This document shows positions 48,745 through 62,135 of a DNA stretch of 64,000 nt, piece after piece. Position 1 is the first letter of the stretch. Each line of letters begins with the position of its first letter. Origin of the DNA: Pteria penguin (lineage: Eukaryota > Mollusca > Bivalvia > Pterioida > Pteriidae); contig CM068582.1 in NCBI GenBank assembly GCA_035048485.1, positions 33,779,596 through 33,843,595 on the forward strand, written 5' to 3'. Made by a program: the position numbers and the translations under genes. The notes beneath the pieces were generated by a model that was not told the DNA's origin, did not search any database, and saw nothing but the letters and a program-made list of their open reading frames with translations.

Positions 48745-50040
48745 ACATTACAAAAATATTCGATTGTGCTGCGGTAACGATACCGACTTAGGACGGTCAA
48801 TTTAAGTGACAAACGTCATTCAATTGGTGTGGTTAACCGGTTTACGGGCGCCCACCTTCCCACTCACCACAAAAGAAGCACAATCAAAGTACAAACATTT
48901 AAAATTCATGAATAATCCTGCATATAGTGAGCAATGATCAACAGGTTTCTCAAGAAGAGAAGTCATAAAAAAGTTTATTACACAAGAAACGTTTATAGAA
49001 TAATATGTTGCTATCAAAAATATGTAAGACGACATCAACATAGGTGAACCGTGCTCTGCCCGTCTGTAAGCCGAGCTCAGATACTTTATCAATAAGAATC
49101 CCGACTAACTTTCAGAGGGGACGAGGATCAGGACCTTGTTTCCTCTGAAAAGATTTTAGACAAGGCCCGTCATAGAGTCCCTACCATACTATTAGTCAGA
49201 GTGCAACGCTCAAGCAAAAGTCTGCATTGGGTTGTAGAGGAATCCAATACAAGAACTATGGTCTTAGAGATGATCTCAAGGTCATACTGTCGATGTCGAA
49301 GGCGTTTAATAATTTTAGAACCCGCCGATATGAAATTATCGGAACCTTTGACCCTCCTTAGTTCGTACACTAGATCACCGTAGAAATTGGGTGGGATATT
49401 CCACTGGATACGTATTGTTGAAAAGCCACAGACACAAATTTAGGTAAAATGTCGGAATAAGATCTGTAAAATTTACCGAAAGTTTTTCGAAGTTTATAAT
49501 ATTTATAATCCTGAGTAAGAAGTTTAAAAGTAATCTGAGAATTTTTTGCATGAAAATCCAAAACGTTAGTGCAGGCTCTAGCGAACCGAACCAATTGAGT
49601 AATATAAATACCATATGATGTGGGTCTGAGACATCACCACCTATATAAGGGATATTTACATTAGGAAATCCAAATTCGTTACATTTATCATATTTGTTGG
49701 TATAAATATTGTTGTTAACAATTTTGATATTTAAGTGTAAGGAGACAAATTGTTAACTGTAAGTTGGATAACCAGGCGTTGAATGAAGATCAAGCTCTTC
49801 TTTACTACATTTGATATAGTATGACTTACATACGACTGTGTACTTGTTAGCTGCCTTGTTAACAGAAACAATAATGCAATTTTCGTAGTCAAGAAATTTT
49901 CTCTGGAGTCACGAAAAATAGAATACTGTGTGTTCGTGAAGAAATGACAAAGTCTTCGAATTCTTTTCTTTAGCAAAATATGTAATATGAAACAATATAT
50001 GAGTATTGCCTTCACTATTATGGCATTCGATTCTTTCAAA
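48745..50040 (-). pseudogene. Family A Penelope-like element with large internal deletion
   Basis: On the minus strand, 50040-49735 carries the region around the PADK box (here VNKAANKYTVVCKSYYIK in one frame). At about 49730 the sequence jumps to the region after the palm: GFPNVNIPYIGGDV, then LVRFARACTNVLDFHAKN and FGKFYRSYSDILPKF, KGSDNFISAGSKIIKRL and RCTLTNSMVGTL with a stop near 49170. LPKxHK, motif A, GIPMG and YLDD (about 900 bp in the copy at 33.2-34.1 kb) are all missing. The conserved 3' region follows (49165-48755). Extra frameshifts are present near 49375 and 49600. Confidence 0.8.
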
Positions 50041-50044
50041 TCAG

Positions 50045-53000
50045 CGCGCGCCAGAGGTTTTTAGATACAATACCAACTAATAATAAAAATAAGACATGAT
50101 TATTAAATCAGTATGTAATGAACACACTTTTTCAGCTATAATATATCATAAGCACAGCTCTGACGAAATCTAAATCAAAATATGTAAAAGAAATCTAACT
50201 GCGAAGTCGATAATCTGTTACAAAATATTTGTAAATGGTGTACATCTGATCCTTAAAATCACTCTGCTTCTTAATATAAAAGATAAAGTTTTCAGACACA
50301 TATAGACAGATAATAATATAAATAACTTATCTCAAGTGGAAATGTTCAAGAAAGCAATTTTAAAAATACGATGTATTAAACAGGTGTTAACTGACTCGTG
50401 TATGAATTTTACTGAATGACTTGTATGTTGATAGAATTCATCAGGTTACAATACCTCTCACCTTTAAGACAGGATCATGTTTGTTTGTTGATATGTGCCC
50501 TTACATCTCTGGTCTTAAATGTCATCTACATAATTATGATAGTTTTCGTTTCATAAATCTTTACATTAAAGCCATTTACCATAGAATACTCACCATGTAG
50601 TACCATGTTCTTACATACACATAAATTTTATGGTCTGTTACAAGTGGGTCAATTATATTCTAGGTCATTTGGATCAAATGAGTCACTCTGGATTAAAGAT
50701 TCAGAGCTTAGGGTATAATAATGTGATATATTTTGAACAATCCATTAGCTATTTAGGATGATTTTTTTTCATCAGAAAGACAATGCTTTCAAACTACATA
50801 TCCTTTGTTGTTCTTTTATCTAATTTTAATGCAAAGTGATAAGTAAAGTATATACTCATTTTCTCTAATTTTAAATATTTCTTCAATTATTTACCTATTT
50901 TTTTCGTAAGAGGGTATTAGTTTATTGTTTATGTTTTCAAATTATTATCTATCAATGCACTGTGTGTTCCTGATAAATAAACACAATCATACCCTTACAG
51001 CTTCTCTCTAGACATACTGTCTTGAATGTTCATTGCCTCGGGAAATTAAAGCATTTGGGATTGAAAATGATATCGGCAACGTCTTCGCTTACTTTTATTT
51101 CAATTAATGAATTATCCGAATGTATTTATCATAAATAGAGACAATAATAGAAACATGACAGATGGCATTGGTTTATAACTGCTTTTCTATATTCTTACAA
51201 AATTAATTTTAAATAATGATAACCATAAATCAAAATCCAGAGTAATCTGCATAATCAGAAAAAGATGAAGTTACTCAGATTTCGCAATGTTGTAATTGCA
51301 TCTTCGTTTTTTAATTAATACATGGTATGTATATAGCTATACATGGCATATACATAATTAATGATGCATTAATCAGAAATACTTTATTCATAATTCTCAA
51401 TATTGCAAGTCTAAGTACAATTCAGTTCAAAGCAAAGAGGAACTTTATTAGTAATTAATCACTAATTGACTTCTCCTCCTATAAATACTGTTTTCCATTA
51501 TGAAGCTTAAAACGGCTTAAGTAAGGTGAGTTACTATGATGTTAGTATCATGAACCCTAGAAATGATCACCTTGATTATCATGCTAAATAGGAGAAAGTT
51601 TTCCATACTGACAGAGTAACACTTATCACAGAAACACTGTGATATTAGATAATTACCGAAATCGATCCTCTCATTCAGTAAAACATACAAATCAACGAAT
51701 AAGATCATGAAATTTCATTGTTGCAATAAACTTATCTAAGTCAGTGTTAATCACATACGATCTGAATTATGTATCAGTGATTTTCATTTATTCACGTTTT
51801 GACGAAATTTGCAAGATAAAAAGATATATTAATGTAAATCCCGTACTCCTAATCTCTTAATCTATATCCGTCTCAGCGTACGTTTTCATTACCAAAATGA
51901 TACCATCCTAAGAAGCTTAAACTTTTCAACTGTAAAAGTATTCATGCCCTATAGATTCGACCGACATGTCTTTCCTGTAAAGTAAAACTTAGACAATGGT
52001 AGTCGCCGTATCCAGAACAAATGGTTTGCAGCACACAAGCCATTACACTGAACTACTATAAGATGACAAATTTATGTATATCAATTTGTATTCATAACAT
52101 ACACAGGTGAAACATGTAGTTATATATTCTCTTTGATATAAAAGCTGGGCTATTTATCTAGAGTAATGTTTATGATTCACCGAAATCCTCGCACGAAACC
52201 TGTTAAGTCTTTTGTCCTTATCATATTACGAAAATTTTATGCTTCAAAAGACCATTACAAATTATATATTTCATTTGTTTGCTCATAGTAATATGCAATT
52301 TGGAAATAAAAACCTACTGTTCAAAGTCTTGTATAACATATTTGATATAAATACGTTTATAACCCTCTCATTATTCATGGTGCAGTATCAGTTTGTATTC
52401 ATTCACAACTTGATGATAATTTTTTAACACTTTGCGTTCATGCTACATGGTGCACTTATTATTTCATAAATAAATTTCAACCGTGTATCTGAGCTTCTAA
52501 GGTAATGAGATCTAGGTACCGCAAACATGTTTGACATTTAGCAAATAATAAAGTACATCTTCTTACAACCATTATTAGAATATCTTTTAAAGGGTTCATT
52601 TGATGTTAATTAGATTGAAATGCCTACAAAAGCGGGTTTAATGGAATATTTACACATCGGTTTATGTTCATAATGGATTAAAGATATGACGTTGGTATAA
52701 CGACTTTGATTATAAACGCGCATGGGCAGATTGATTCAAAGTCACACCAAATGGCCCCTAATTCATTGATTCATACCAATATAATAGGATATTGTTGATT
52801 GATATATCTACTATTCCATTAAAATTGTATTACCTTATTCTACTTCGCAGTTGTAAATATGTATAATTGGATTTACCTAACAGGAATATTATACCAGATC
52901 TAGTGAAATGAATGATGTATCGGTGAATGATTAATCATGTCTCATCCTCTTGTGTTTTAATATGCATTTTGAATGTTTGTTTACATAATTGAATTTCTTG

Positions 53001-53345
53001 TTAACATTTATGACTTCATCGTTTGTAGTTTGTATCATCAAAAGACAATCATTGGTTTGTACGTTGATGACGTAGACAGCAAGAGTGTGATTTCGATGAT
53101 GAAACATAAAAGATGACGCACAATCACGCTTCTCCTTTTGTAAACTTTTTTTTTAAATCTTTTGAAAAACAAAAGTTGTTACATGAATTCACAATTGAAA
53201 TGGAAACAATAGAACGTGCCATTAAAATGACAACCTATGGATTGCCTTGTTTTCCTATGCTCTGTTTGTCTCTGAAAAAATTAACTCGGTCATGCAAATT
53301 CATGTTTGACGGGCCATTTATCCAAGACATCACAATGAAAAAGTG
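50045..53345. other. Non-coding stretch, nothing recognised
   Basis: 3.3 kb of AT-rich sequence with no convincing gene. The 101-codon frame 53113-53418 owes its end to the (ATT)n tract and has no recognised domain. Confidence 0.5.
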
Positions 53346-53347
53346 TG

Positions 53348-53349
<2 letters not shown>

Positions 53350-53415
<66 letters not shown>

Positions 53416-53416
53416 T
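53350..53416 (+). repeat. (ATT)n microsatellite
   Basis: About 22 uninterrupted ATT units. Confidence 0.97.
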
Positions 53417-53419
53417 AGT

Positions 53420-54005
53420 TGTTCCTATAGAAATCCGCATAATAGAGCTGCATCGCCTATATGATGATTGTGAGTGTGTACACTGGTGAAGAATCTCGGT
53501 ATATACTTAGAAACCCTCGGTACGGACACAGGCACTGACATAGAGAATCGAACCACGACATGGCGTCATAGAACAGAATTCCATTATGTATATGACAGTT
53601 TTGCTCAAAACGTGTTCGCAATGAAGGAAAACCATGTTCGGTATAAGTTAGTTACAGATAAAATTCCTCACAAAATTTAGTATAGATCCAATGACATTCA
53701 CCCCTTCAAGTTTAGTTGTCGTATACGTTGATTAGAGTCTAGCCTGTTAACACTGACAAAAAAGTCAACTGAATTAATTTAAGCTCACGCGACCATAACC
53801 CAAGGTCATGTCGGCCCGGTGATGCTTTAAAAAGAGAGGTAACCATTCATGTGGAGCCCTCAAAAGGAACTATTTCCGAATCAAGATGAAACAGATTTAG
53901 CAGGTACACATATCTAGGCTTCATATTTTAGAAAATTAATACACTAATCTAAATTCTACTTGTCACATAATTTACAAGTAATATGGTATACTGATTATCA
54001 ACTTA
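53420..54005. other. Non-coding stretch
   Basis: Nothing recognised. Confidence 0.5.
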
Positions 54006-54008
54006 TGG

Positions 54009-54251
<243 letters not shown>

Positions 54252-54514
54252 ACTTGTTTGAAAGAAGAAATATTCATTTATTTTTTCAGTATTTATATTC
54301 CCTTGAAGTACATGTATGCCAAGTACTTTCAAATAAGTCCGTTAGGTTCTATTGTTTAATATCAGAATCCGTCCAAAGTTTCCTTCTTTTTTTTCTCCTC
54401 CGCCGTCCACGTTAACTGACAATGTGTAGTTAGTGACCACTACCGACATATCTTCAAATAAATGGTCTTTCTTATTGAAATGCTAGTCAACACGTAGATG
54501 CCTTGTCTTGGTGG

Positions 54515-54705
54515 TTATAGTCGACCTATGGTTATTCACTCTCATGTTGATAGACTACCTATGGTTATTCACTGTGTAGTTGACTGACGACCTTTGGTTA
54601 TTCACTCTGTACATGGTTATTCATTCTGTAGTTGACTGACGACCTTTATTTATTCATTTTTATATTGAAAGAGGACCCATGGTTATTCACTTTTCAGTTG
54701 AGTAC
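54515..54705 (+). repeat. Degenerate ~40-bp tandem repeat
   Basis: Four to five units around GACCTWTGGTTATTCACTCT followed by TGTAGTTGA. Spacing varies (about 35-45 bp). Confidence 0.75.
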
Positions 54706-54709
54706 ATAT

Positions 54710-55636
54710 ACTGTGTTATAGATGCTCAAAGATTAAAGACGATACAATTTTATTTTAGCACTGTACAAATGAAAAAAAGATCTGGACTTACAACTAACAG
54801 AAAATGTCACAACATCAGAAAAGGGAATACCTCACATTCATTTTTCAATGTGCCCAATCAGCTTATCAATAATTCAAGCTCTATTTCACAACAACCTTTA
54901 ATGTTTGATTATATGTTTGTATACCATCAATACCATATAACTGTGTTAAGTTTCTTTGTTCCAAATATTGCTCAATATTGCATACTGGTTTGTAAGATGT
55001 ATGTTCAAATGCGTGAAATATACAAATAAATAACAGATGATTAACAGGTACAATAGTCAAGCCCGATATCCAATGTCCATAATACATGATTAACTACTCC
55101 ACTAGATGATCGTTTAAAAACATACATATAGTCTAATGCAATTTTATACACACAGTTGATTCTTTGATTTCAAATGACAAAAATAATACGACCTTTGTGC
55201 CAAAAATAAATGTGTACCTGTTGAAAGATTTTAAAAATAACTAATATCATCTAGTGCGTGCTAAATTGTCCGTTTTATAACTTTTGTTTTGTCAATTACA
55301 ATGGTTGTTTATATTGCAAACTATTTTGAAACTTGTGAATTCAAATATACTGTATATTCTAATTAGTCTGAATCCAATATATTAATCTGAAATTAATCAC
55401 AAATAGCATTGATTATTGACAAACTGTGGTGGGAAATAACTCTCGTTTGTAGACCTTTGTTTGAATTCTATTATAATATACAATTCATATTGTGGATTGT
55501 AACATCCCCTCCCGTACAAAATGTAAGTAAGAAGTTTGAAAATCAACAAAATGTCTGGTGTGGAAATCTTCATCTGATCTTCTGCATTATCAATCAACGA
55601 TCTCCGTATGTGATATTCTATATCTATGATAACGAT
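54710..55636. other. Non-coding stretch, unrecognised open frame
   Basis: A frame at 54679-55029 (+, 116 codons) has no domain, signal peptide or splice context that I can support. Confidence 0.4.
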
Positions 55637-55637
55637 C

Positions 55638-55807
55638 TCGGTGTATTGGTTTAGAGGTTAGCTTGATGTACTGGTCATCCGCATCCGACTCTCAGATTTT
55701 GTCATTGTGGTTTAAAATGTTGCTTAGTCCTATTACCATGTCGTAATACCGCTGGTAATTCTTAAATGACGTAAAACCCAGAAATCTCAATCCCAGCAAA
55801 CCAAACC
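55638..55807 (+). mobile_element. Degenerate tRNA-derived SINE
   Basis: A-box-like TTGGTTTAGAGGTTAG at 55646 and an indistinct B-box region are followed by the same kind of 3' part as the SINE at 20.3 kb (ATACCGCTGGTAATTCTTAA, then ATGACGTAAAACCC) and a short CCAGCAAACCAAACC tail. Confidence 0.6.
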
Positions 55808-55809
55808 TT

Positions 55810-56460
55810 TACGTCGCATATGTATATACACTATATATTTCATAGTATAAGTGTCAACATTTGTTTCACTCCCACACACTGCACCCTATAGGTGTATCAT
55901 GAACAGGAAATCCATCGATCCCAAAAAGAAATTAATAATACTCAACAACTGTAGCAGCACGAGTACATTGATGAGTAAATTCTGGTTGTGTCCACGTGGA
56001 TGTCGTAATGCTCTCATACATACGTGATATATGCCTTGTAGCCCGTTCCTTTGAAGACTTTTTATAGTTACGCAACAAGGTGAATTTGATCTGAGTCGGG
56101 CTTCCCATCATTAAAGTAACAGTTTACATCTTTGACAAGTGTTGTTAGGTTTACTGGAGGAAGTTAAGGTTACAAATAGAAGAGGTAATGACTAAATCTA
56201 GCTGAAATGACCACAAATAAAACCGTGTCATTCGGTACTTGGCGTTAATGCAGGTCATTATTCACTGTGTAAAGCAATGGTCACCACACAAATTAACAAA
56301 CACTAAAATATATTTAGATAAAAATATATATGAAAACTATACATCTTCTTTTCAAAACACAACTCACTAATATCACAAAATATTCAGATATTGGTATAAG
56401 TGATTTCGTGGCAGCGAGGTCTTTTTATATGTTATTGTCTTAATGTACTCATAACTTAGA
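55810..56460. other. Non-coding stretch
   Basis: Nothing recognised. Confidence 0.5.
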
Positions 56461-56462
56461 AC

Positions 56463-56830
56463 ACAATAGTCAGCACTTACTCTGCAACAAACAGTACTAA
56501 CTCCGCGAAAGACAGCGTTAACTCTGGAAAAAGACAACTTTCTTTGCAAAGATAGCATTGATTTTGAAAAAGACAGCATTTATGTATACTCTGCCAAAAC
56601 AGAACTAATTACACAACAGATGACACTTATTTTTCAAAAAGCAGAACTTACTCTGCAAAGACAGCATTCAGTCTTCAAAAGGTAGCTTTAAGTCAACGAT
56701 AAACAGAAAAATTTCTGCGAAAGACTGCACTAATTCTGAAAAAGATAACACTAATCCTTAAAAGATGACATTAACTTTGAAAAAGATAACAATTACACGG
56801 GAAAAACAGCACTACGCCAAAGTAAGTAAA
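56463..56830 (+). repeat. Degenerate ~25-bp tandem repeat
   Basis: Roughly 14-15 imperfect units on the theme ARACAGCACTAACTCTGCAAA (for example 56475, 56503, 56556, 56636, 56720, 56745). It is old and strongly diverged, with variable unit length of 22-28 bp. Confidence 0.8.
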
Positions 56831-56834
56831 CTCT

Positions 56835-59460
56835 GCTATACTAAATACTCGTATAGTAATGCATTGATGAAAAATATATGAAGTCAATTTACAACAGCAC
56901 CATATACAACCTCAGAACAACTTAGTTGCCTAATACAAAGACAAAGAAATTATCTCCTGATAATTACTTATGAAAGATGCAAAATGGATTTAATAAATAT
57001 GCATAAAATACCTTATTTATTTTTTAAAGAATAATGTACGTGTACCTTTCCTTTTACTGATAATTGTTTTATCATTATCATACTGTAATACACTGCAAAT
57101 AGCTATACATATTTATCCAATTCACCCATTCATCATAGAAAATAACAATAGTCTAAACATCGTGCTATGTCCTAAAATTAACAAAGTCTATTTGATTTTC
57201 TTCTTAGATTCATTTTTACTTTATCTCTGCAGTATTTTATTTTCATTATAAATCTTTTCTGTCAACAGAGTTGTTCCCTATCACATTCTCTCATCCAAAA
57301 ATACACATGATCTCCTCATCATAAACGTTTGTCCACCCATTTTATTCAAACAGTTAAATATTGCAATGTAAATTGGCCAAACCACTAGTCCAACAGTGTA
57401 ATGATCATTGTCAGTCATCGAATGTGTCAATAAAAACAACTGAACACAAGAAATATGTTTATAGTTACTACCAACTAGAATTCTCGAAGTCATGGTGACA
57501 TCACACGATGCCTTATTGAAGAAAATCCCTGAAACATTCCGAGGATGATCTGGGAATAAAACTCGATTTATATCATAGACCGTTTGCTAAAATATTTCAA
57601 TGAGTAAAATGGATATATGAGTCAATAAACACTTTCAATTCATCGAAGACACTTAAAGCAATTTACCTCTTTTTATAAACACAATTTTGAAAAAGAAAGA
57701 TGTGTTTCAATGTATCGGGAAAAAAAGACAAAAGATCAACAGATTGTGCCAATTATTACCAATCAGATTTCCAGAATAATCACATTGGATACCGCAAATA
57801 TCGAAACGTACCATGGGTATAGTACTTTAATTCGGATTATTGTACATAAAAACAGTCTAACAAGATGATTTTAGTTATCAACGCAGAACGTTCGTGCACA
57901 AGGATACTTTAAACTTAAATAAAGATATTAGGAACAAGGTTAATACTAACTTTGTCGAGAGTTCATCATAATCCTGAAAATTCATATAGAAGTAATAATA
58001 TCATAACTTAATATAACTTAATTGTGTAAAATGTTTGCAAATATAGTGGACTGCTCCCTTATATCTCTCGTATAGCATTCTGTTACAAACGTTTATGTTC
58101 TAACATGAGTCCCCCCCCCCCAAAAAAAAAAAACAAACAAGAAAACAAACAAATAAATACCAAATAAACAATACAACGTTATAGGGAAAATCCAAACCAG
58201 ACCAAGTATGAACATTAACTGTATGCCAGAGGTAGGTTATTTGATTTCTTCCTATACTCCAGTGTCAATGTTCTCAGCATACATGTAAAATGATCCTCGA
58301 GTGCCGTTAGAAGTTAAAATCAAAATAACACAGGCTTTGAATGATGGATGCAAAATCGCAGTTTAGTATTCATGGCATACCTCTTACTTCATGTTTCTCA
58401 TTCAGTTTGGTTGTAGCAGTGTAGCAGTCACTGCTACAGATGTCATGGAGAATATACATTTCACCAGCCGTGATGATTAACCGGTTGTAAATTATCAGTA
58501 TGGTAGTTTTCATCCGAGAAGTTAATGATTCGGGGGGAGGGGGGGGGGCGTTTTATCACTAAGATTTTGTCTTTCACAGGAACATATAAATGAAACATGA
58601 TTTTTGTTGACTCGAATTTAATATTTTGTAAAATTACATTCTAGTTTATACACTAAAAATACAGCCTCTTTGCATGGCTCAAAATCTGTAGCTTTTCTGT
58701 TTTGTTTAATGTTTGAATTAACAAAATAGTACAGTTCATTCCATTATAGGAGCAGTAACATGAACAGTGTCTTAGGTATAAAACCTTCAAGGACATTGAA
58801 AATAAATAAATATATATTTTTATAGGAAAACTTGAATAAAATTTAATTAACAGATTAAAATGAACCAGAAAAATGGTATGAGGCAATTTCGCGTTGTAAT
58901 TTCATTATATGACCGAGAAATAAATGCTCGTAAAAGCACATAAACAATTTATGCATGTATACAAGAGCTGTAATTAAGAGACGCGAACTACCGATCAATG
59001 TACTTACAAACTAATATAGTGACCAAACCACTTCACTGAATGTGAAATCGGAAGCAATCAACGAAATAATTTTACACAAACATCATGTCAGGCAGTAAGT
59101 AATAAGTTTTTATTTGCGAATTCATTTCCATATCAGGAAATTATTTTGCAGTTATAAAGTCAAGGTCAATGAATTGCCAAAATATGGTAATAAAGTATGC
59201 AACGACATTTTTACTTTGAAACACCATCAAACTTGATAATCTAATTTAACACGTCGTTTTGTGTATTGGTGCAAAACATTACCAGCACTTTTACATTTAC
59301 TTGAATATTAAACTTTTTTCAATAAAGTATACTTGCAGCAGTTGAATGATCCATAAATTTGCTTGTTCTTTTTTATATAATTAATTTTTATTTATATTTA
59401 TATTTTTCTTCTTTTTTTTATTATCTATCATTATTGGTTTTTTAAGTTTATTTCTTAATT
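56835..59460. other. Non-coding stretch
   Basis: Homopolymers C11 and A12 lie at 58111-58133, and a G-rich run at 58532-58548. No gene is recognised. Confidence 0.5.
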
Positions 59461-59470
59461 TTTTTCCATG

Positions 59471-59547
59471 AGTCGGCGGTCGGACTCGAACTTGAGGCTT
59501 ATTGGTACAGAGCCAATCACGATACCAACTGAGTTATGACGGCGCCA
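59471..59547 (-). pseudogene. tRNA-like pseudogene or SINE head
   Basis: On the minus strand, A-box-like TAACTCAGTTGGTA, a perfect 5-bp anticodon-type hairpin (ATTGG, loop CTCTGTA, CCAAT; loop positions 3-5 are CTG) and B-box AAGTTCGAGTCC occur in tRNA order. The T-stem and acceptor stems do not pair, so it is not a working tRNA-Gln. A tRNA-derived repeat is likely. Confidence 0.5.
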
Positions 59548-59549
59548 TC

Positions 59550-61935
59550 AATATTGATGTAACTTTGTTGAAATATAAAAGACTTCTGTATCCATAACTG
59601 ACATTTTTACCACTTCGTAGTATCGAATTGTTGTTAATCTGGCATGAGTTATACCTTGACATATATTCAGGACAGTTTATTATATGTTTACAAAGAAACA
59701 TATTTAAAAGAATGAAAATGGAAGAAAATCATATAGGATTCATGAATGGTTGAAAACGGTACAAGTTACTCAGATGCATCAAATTTATTAAAAATTAAAG
59801 TAAACAAGTCTTTACTTTCTTTGACATGCACCGATATCAACCATGTAAATTTGGCAAATGCACTATATAGTTCCAGTTTAATACCTTTCTTCATCATGTA
59901 CATAGTAAACGTGTCAAAATCGGTGTATTAACACTTGGTAATTGTATGATTGGGTTTCAGTTTCGATCTCACTTGAAGTTCTATTGATAGTATCGTCGCA
60001 TTGTATAATAACAGGAAACCAAATATCAGACATCATCTTGCCTCTCATTAGAGCCCAACAAACCCTTCCTGCCTCTCAGAGGAAGTTTGTGAGATTGCGC
60101 TTGATGATACTGAGTAAATTTGTCAAAGGAAATGATAACATGATGTGTATCAATGTTGGATTGGAAATGTGACGAATCTCTACAGGAAAGTGGAGATTAA
60201 ACTTTTTCGAGGAATTTTTATATATAATTTTCCAAGATTAAAAGTTAATTTAAAAGTTAATTTCACAAGCCACGTATATATCTTTTCATGATTAAATCCA
60301 TTTTTCTGAGAACACATATTGGACATGCCAATACAGGGAACAATTAAACAGATTAGCGATATAAAACATAAAAGCAAGTTCCCTGTGAAAAACCCTTGCC
60401 AGTTTGATTAAACCAAGGATAAATTTAAGGAAATGTTTGAAGCCAGTAGCCTGAATGTCACTAATAGTATGAAATTGTGACTTTTTAAAAATTGTTTTTA
60501 GTGTAATAAATGAAAATGTCTCATTTCATATGATTCGTGTTTACATCCTACATCATCCTATAAATGAACAAATATAATAATTGTGTCTGTCATTCTGATG
60601 GGAAAAAACACTTCAACATTCCGATATGAATCTTATTAGACATTGCAAATTCACGAAACCATAACAAAGTTTTCATTCGACGGGTATTATTTGTAAAGCA
60701 TCAAAACATTAAGACAACTTAAATGGATGAATAGATCACAAATATAATGCCGTCTTTAAAAGAATCCGAATTAATTCGGACTTTTGGAGCTAAACTGATT
60801 TAATTTTATTTTTCAAATGTAACACAGATAGATTGAATCATTACTTACTTAACTAGATATATTTAAAAGAACGCTTTCCGCTGATTGAAGTACCTGCATC
60901 GCAAACGAAATTCAACTTCTTAACTACAAAATGTATATAACAAAACAAATACTGTGCAATTGATATTCAAGTTATGAGAAGATTTTGTAATAATAGTGTA
61001 CCACTCAGGACTATTGATCTTGTCAATCCTAATCCAAGTTGTTGTATCTAGACAGTTCTATTCATATAAAGAATACATTGATCGCGCACGTTCACGACCA
61101 TTTCTTAAATAAAACATGACCTTGATATTGCAACACGTTTAAATGTACAACATGTACTTTCTCTGTCTTGTCAAATAATGTATATGTATGGGTTCAATTT
61201 CTGAATTTAGGGAAAACAAGTATATTTTTGTATTTAGTTTGCTGTAATTAATGTCTATGAACACAATAAAGTGATAATAAACTGCTTAAAATCTTTATAT
61301 GAAATGTCATAACCAAATAGATCAAGCATTTTGAATTATCAATTGTTAAGGCACTTTCTTTGTGTAGATTACACCAAGTATCTGTACGTATGCAAATGTG
61401 AACCTGTTACTTCATAATATAAAATAAAGTACTTTACATTTTAGCTTCTAATATTTGCTTTCTTCCTTTGCTGGGGTTCTGGTCGTGGAGGGCAAAAGCA
61501 ACGTTGGTATCTACACACAGAGAGGTGTGATACGTTTGAGGGGGGTCTTTCTACAATAGATTCAGTGTACAATATATCCAACAACAGAGAGGACGTGTCT
61601 TACTTACCTGGTAGTATAATAGGGAGCATAGCGATGACACGCAGTCGCACGAAATAAAAGGAACACTTACCGGCATTGTATAAAACGATGAGTAAGATCT
61701 CAGGTGAGGCTGCAGACGTTACCTCACAGAAGATATTTTATTTTTTATAACAAACCTATATGGCTATATAACAATGGGGATGCACCTTTATGAAACCTTA
61801 GGAAGATATATACTGGTTTATTAATATTGAGTACGGAACGTGTAAAGAAGAAGAAAAACCTGTCTATGAATCATCAATGAATGAAGTCTCGTACGCACAC
61901 CGTGGGAACACTTGAGAGTGTATGAGGTCATATTA
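59550..61935. other. Non-coding stretch upstream of the EGF-like gene
   Basis: No gene is recognised. Frames 59746-59931 and 59942-60172 have no domain. The last few hundred bases are presumably upstream regulatory DNA for the gene at 62.1 kb, but I cannot name sites with confidence. Confidence 0.5.
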
Positions 61936-61940
61936 AGAAA

Positions 61941-61967
61941 GAGGCGGGGCATAGACAAGTATAAAAG
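61941..61967 (+). promoter_or_regulatory. Core promoter: GC box and TATA box
   Basis: GAGGCGGGGC (61941-61950) is a GC-box-like site in an otherwise AT-rich region. TATAAAAG (61960-61967) lies just downstream of it, about 170 bp before the start codon at 62136. A start of transcription near 61990 would give an unspliced leader of about 145 nt. Confidence 0.7.
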
Positions 61968-62135
61968 CTCTTGATGCGTTAACGATAAGTAAAAAGGAGA
62001 CTACATCCGACTGAATCGTGCAAGCTTAGCTTTCATTGATACTATCAACCACTATATTATCACTGGGAATTATTAGAAACTTTATCTGGAAATCGATTTT
62101 CATTTAAGGAGGCTTTTTCTTGAAAACTGTCAATT

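Noticed and set aside
54679..55029. 116-codon frame after the ~40-bp repeat
   Set aside because: No signal peptide or domain; its start lies inside the tandem repeat.
59471..59547. Working tRNA-Gln(CUG)
   Set aside because: The anticodon hairpin is perfect, but acceptor and T stems do not pair.
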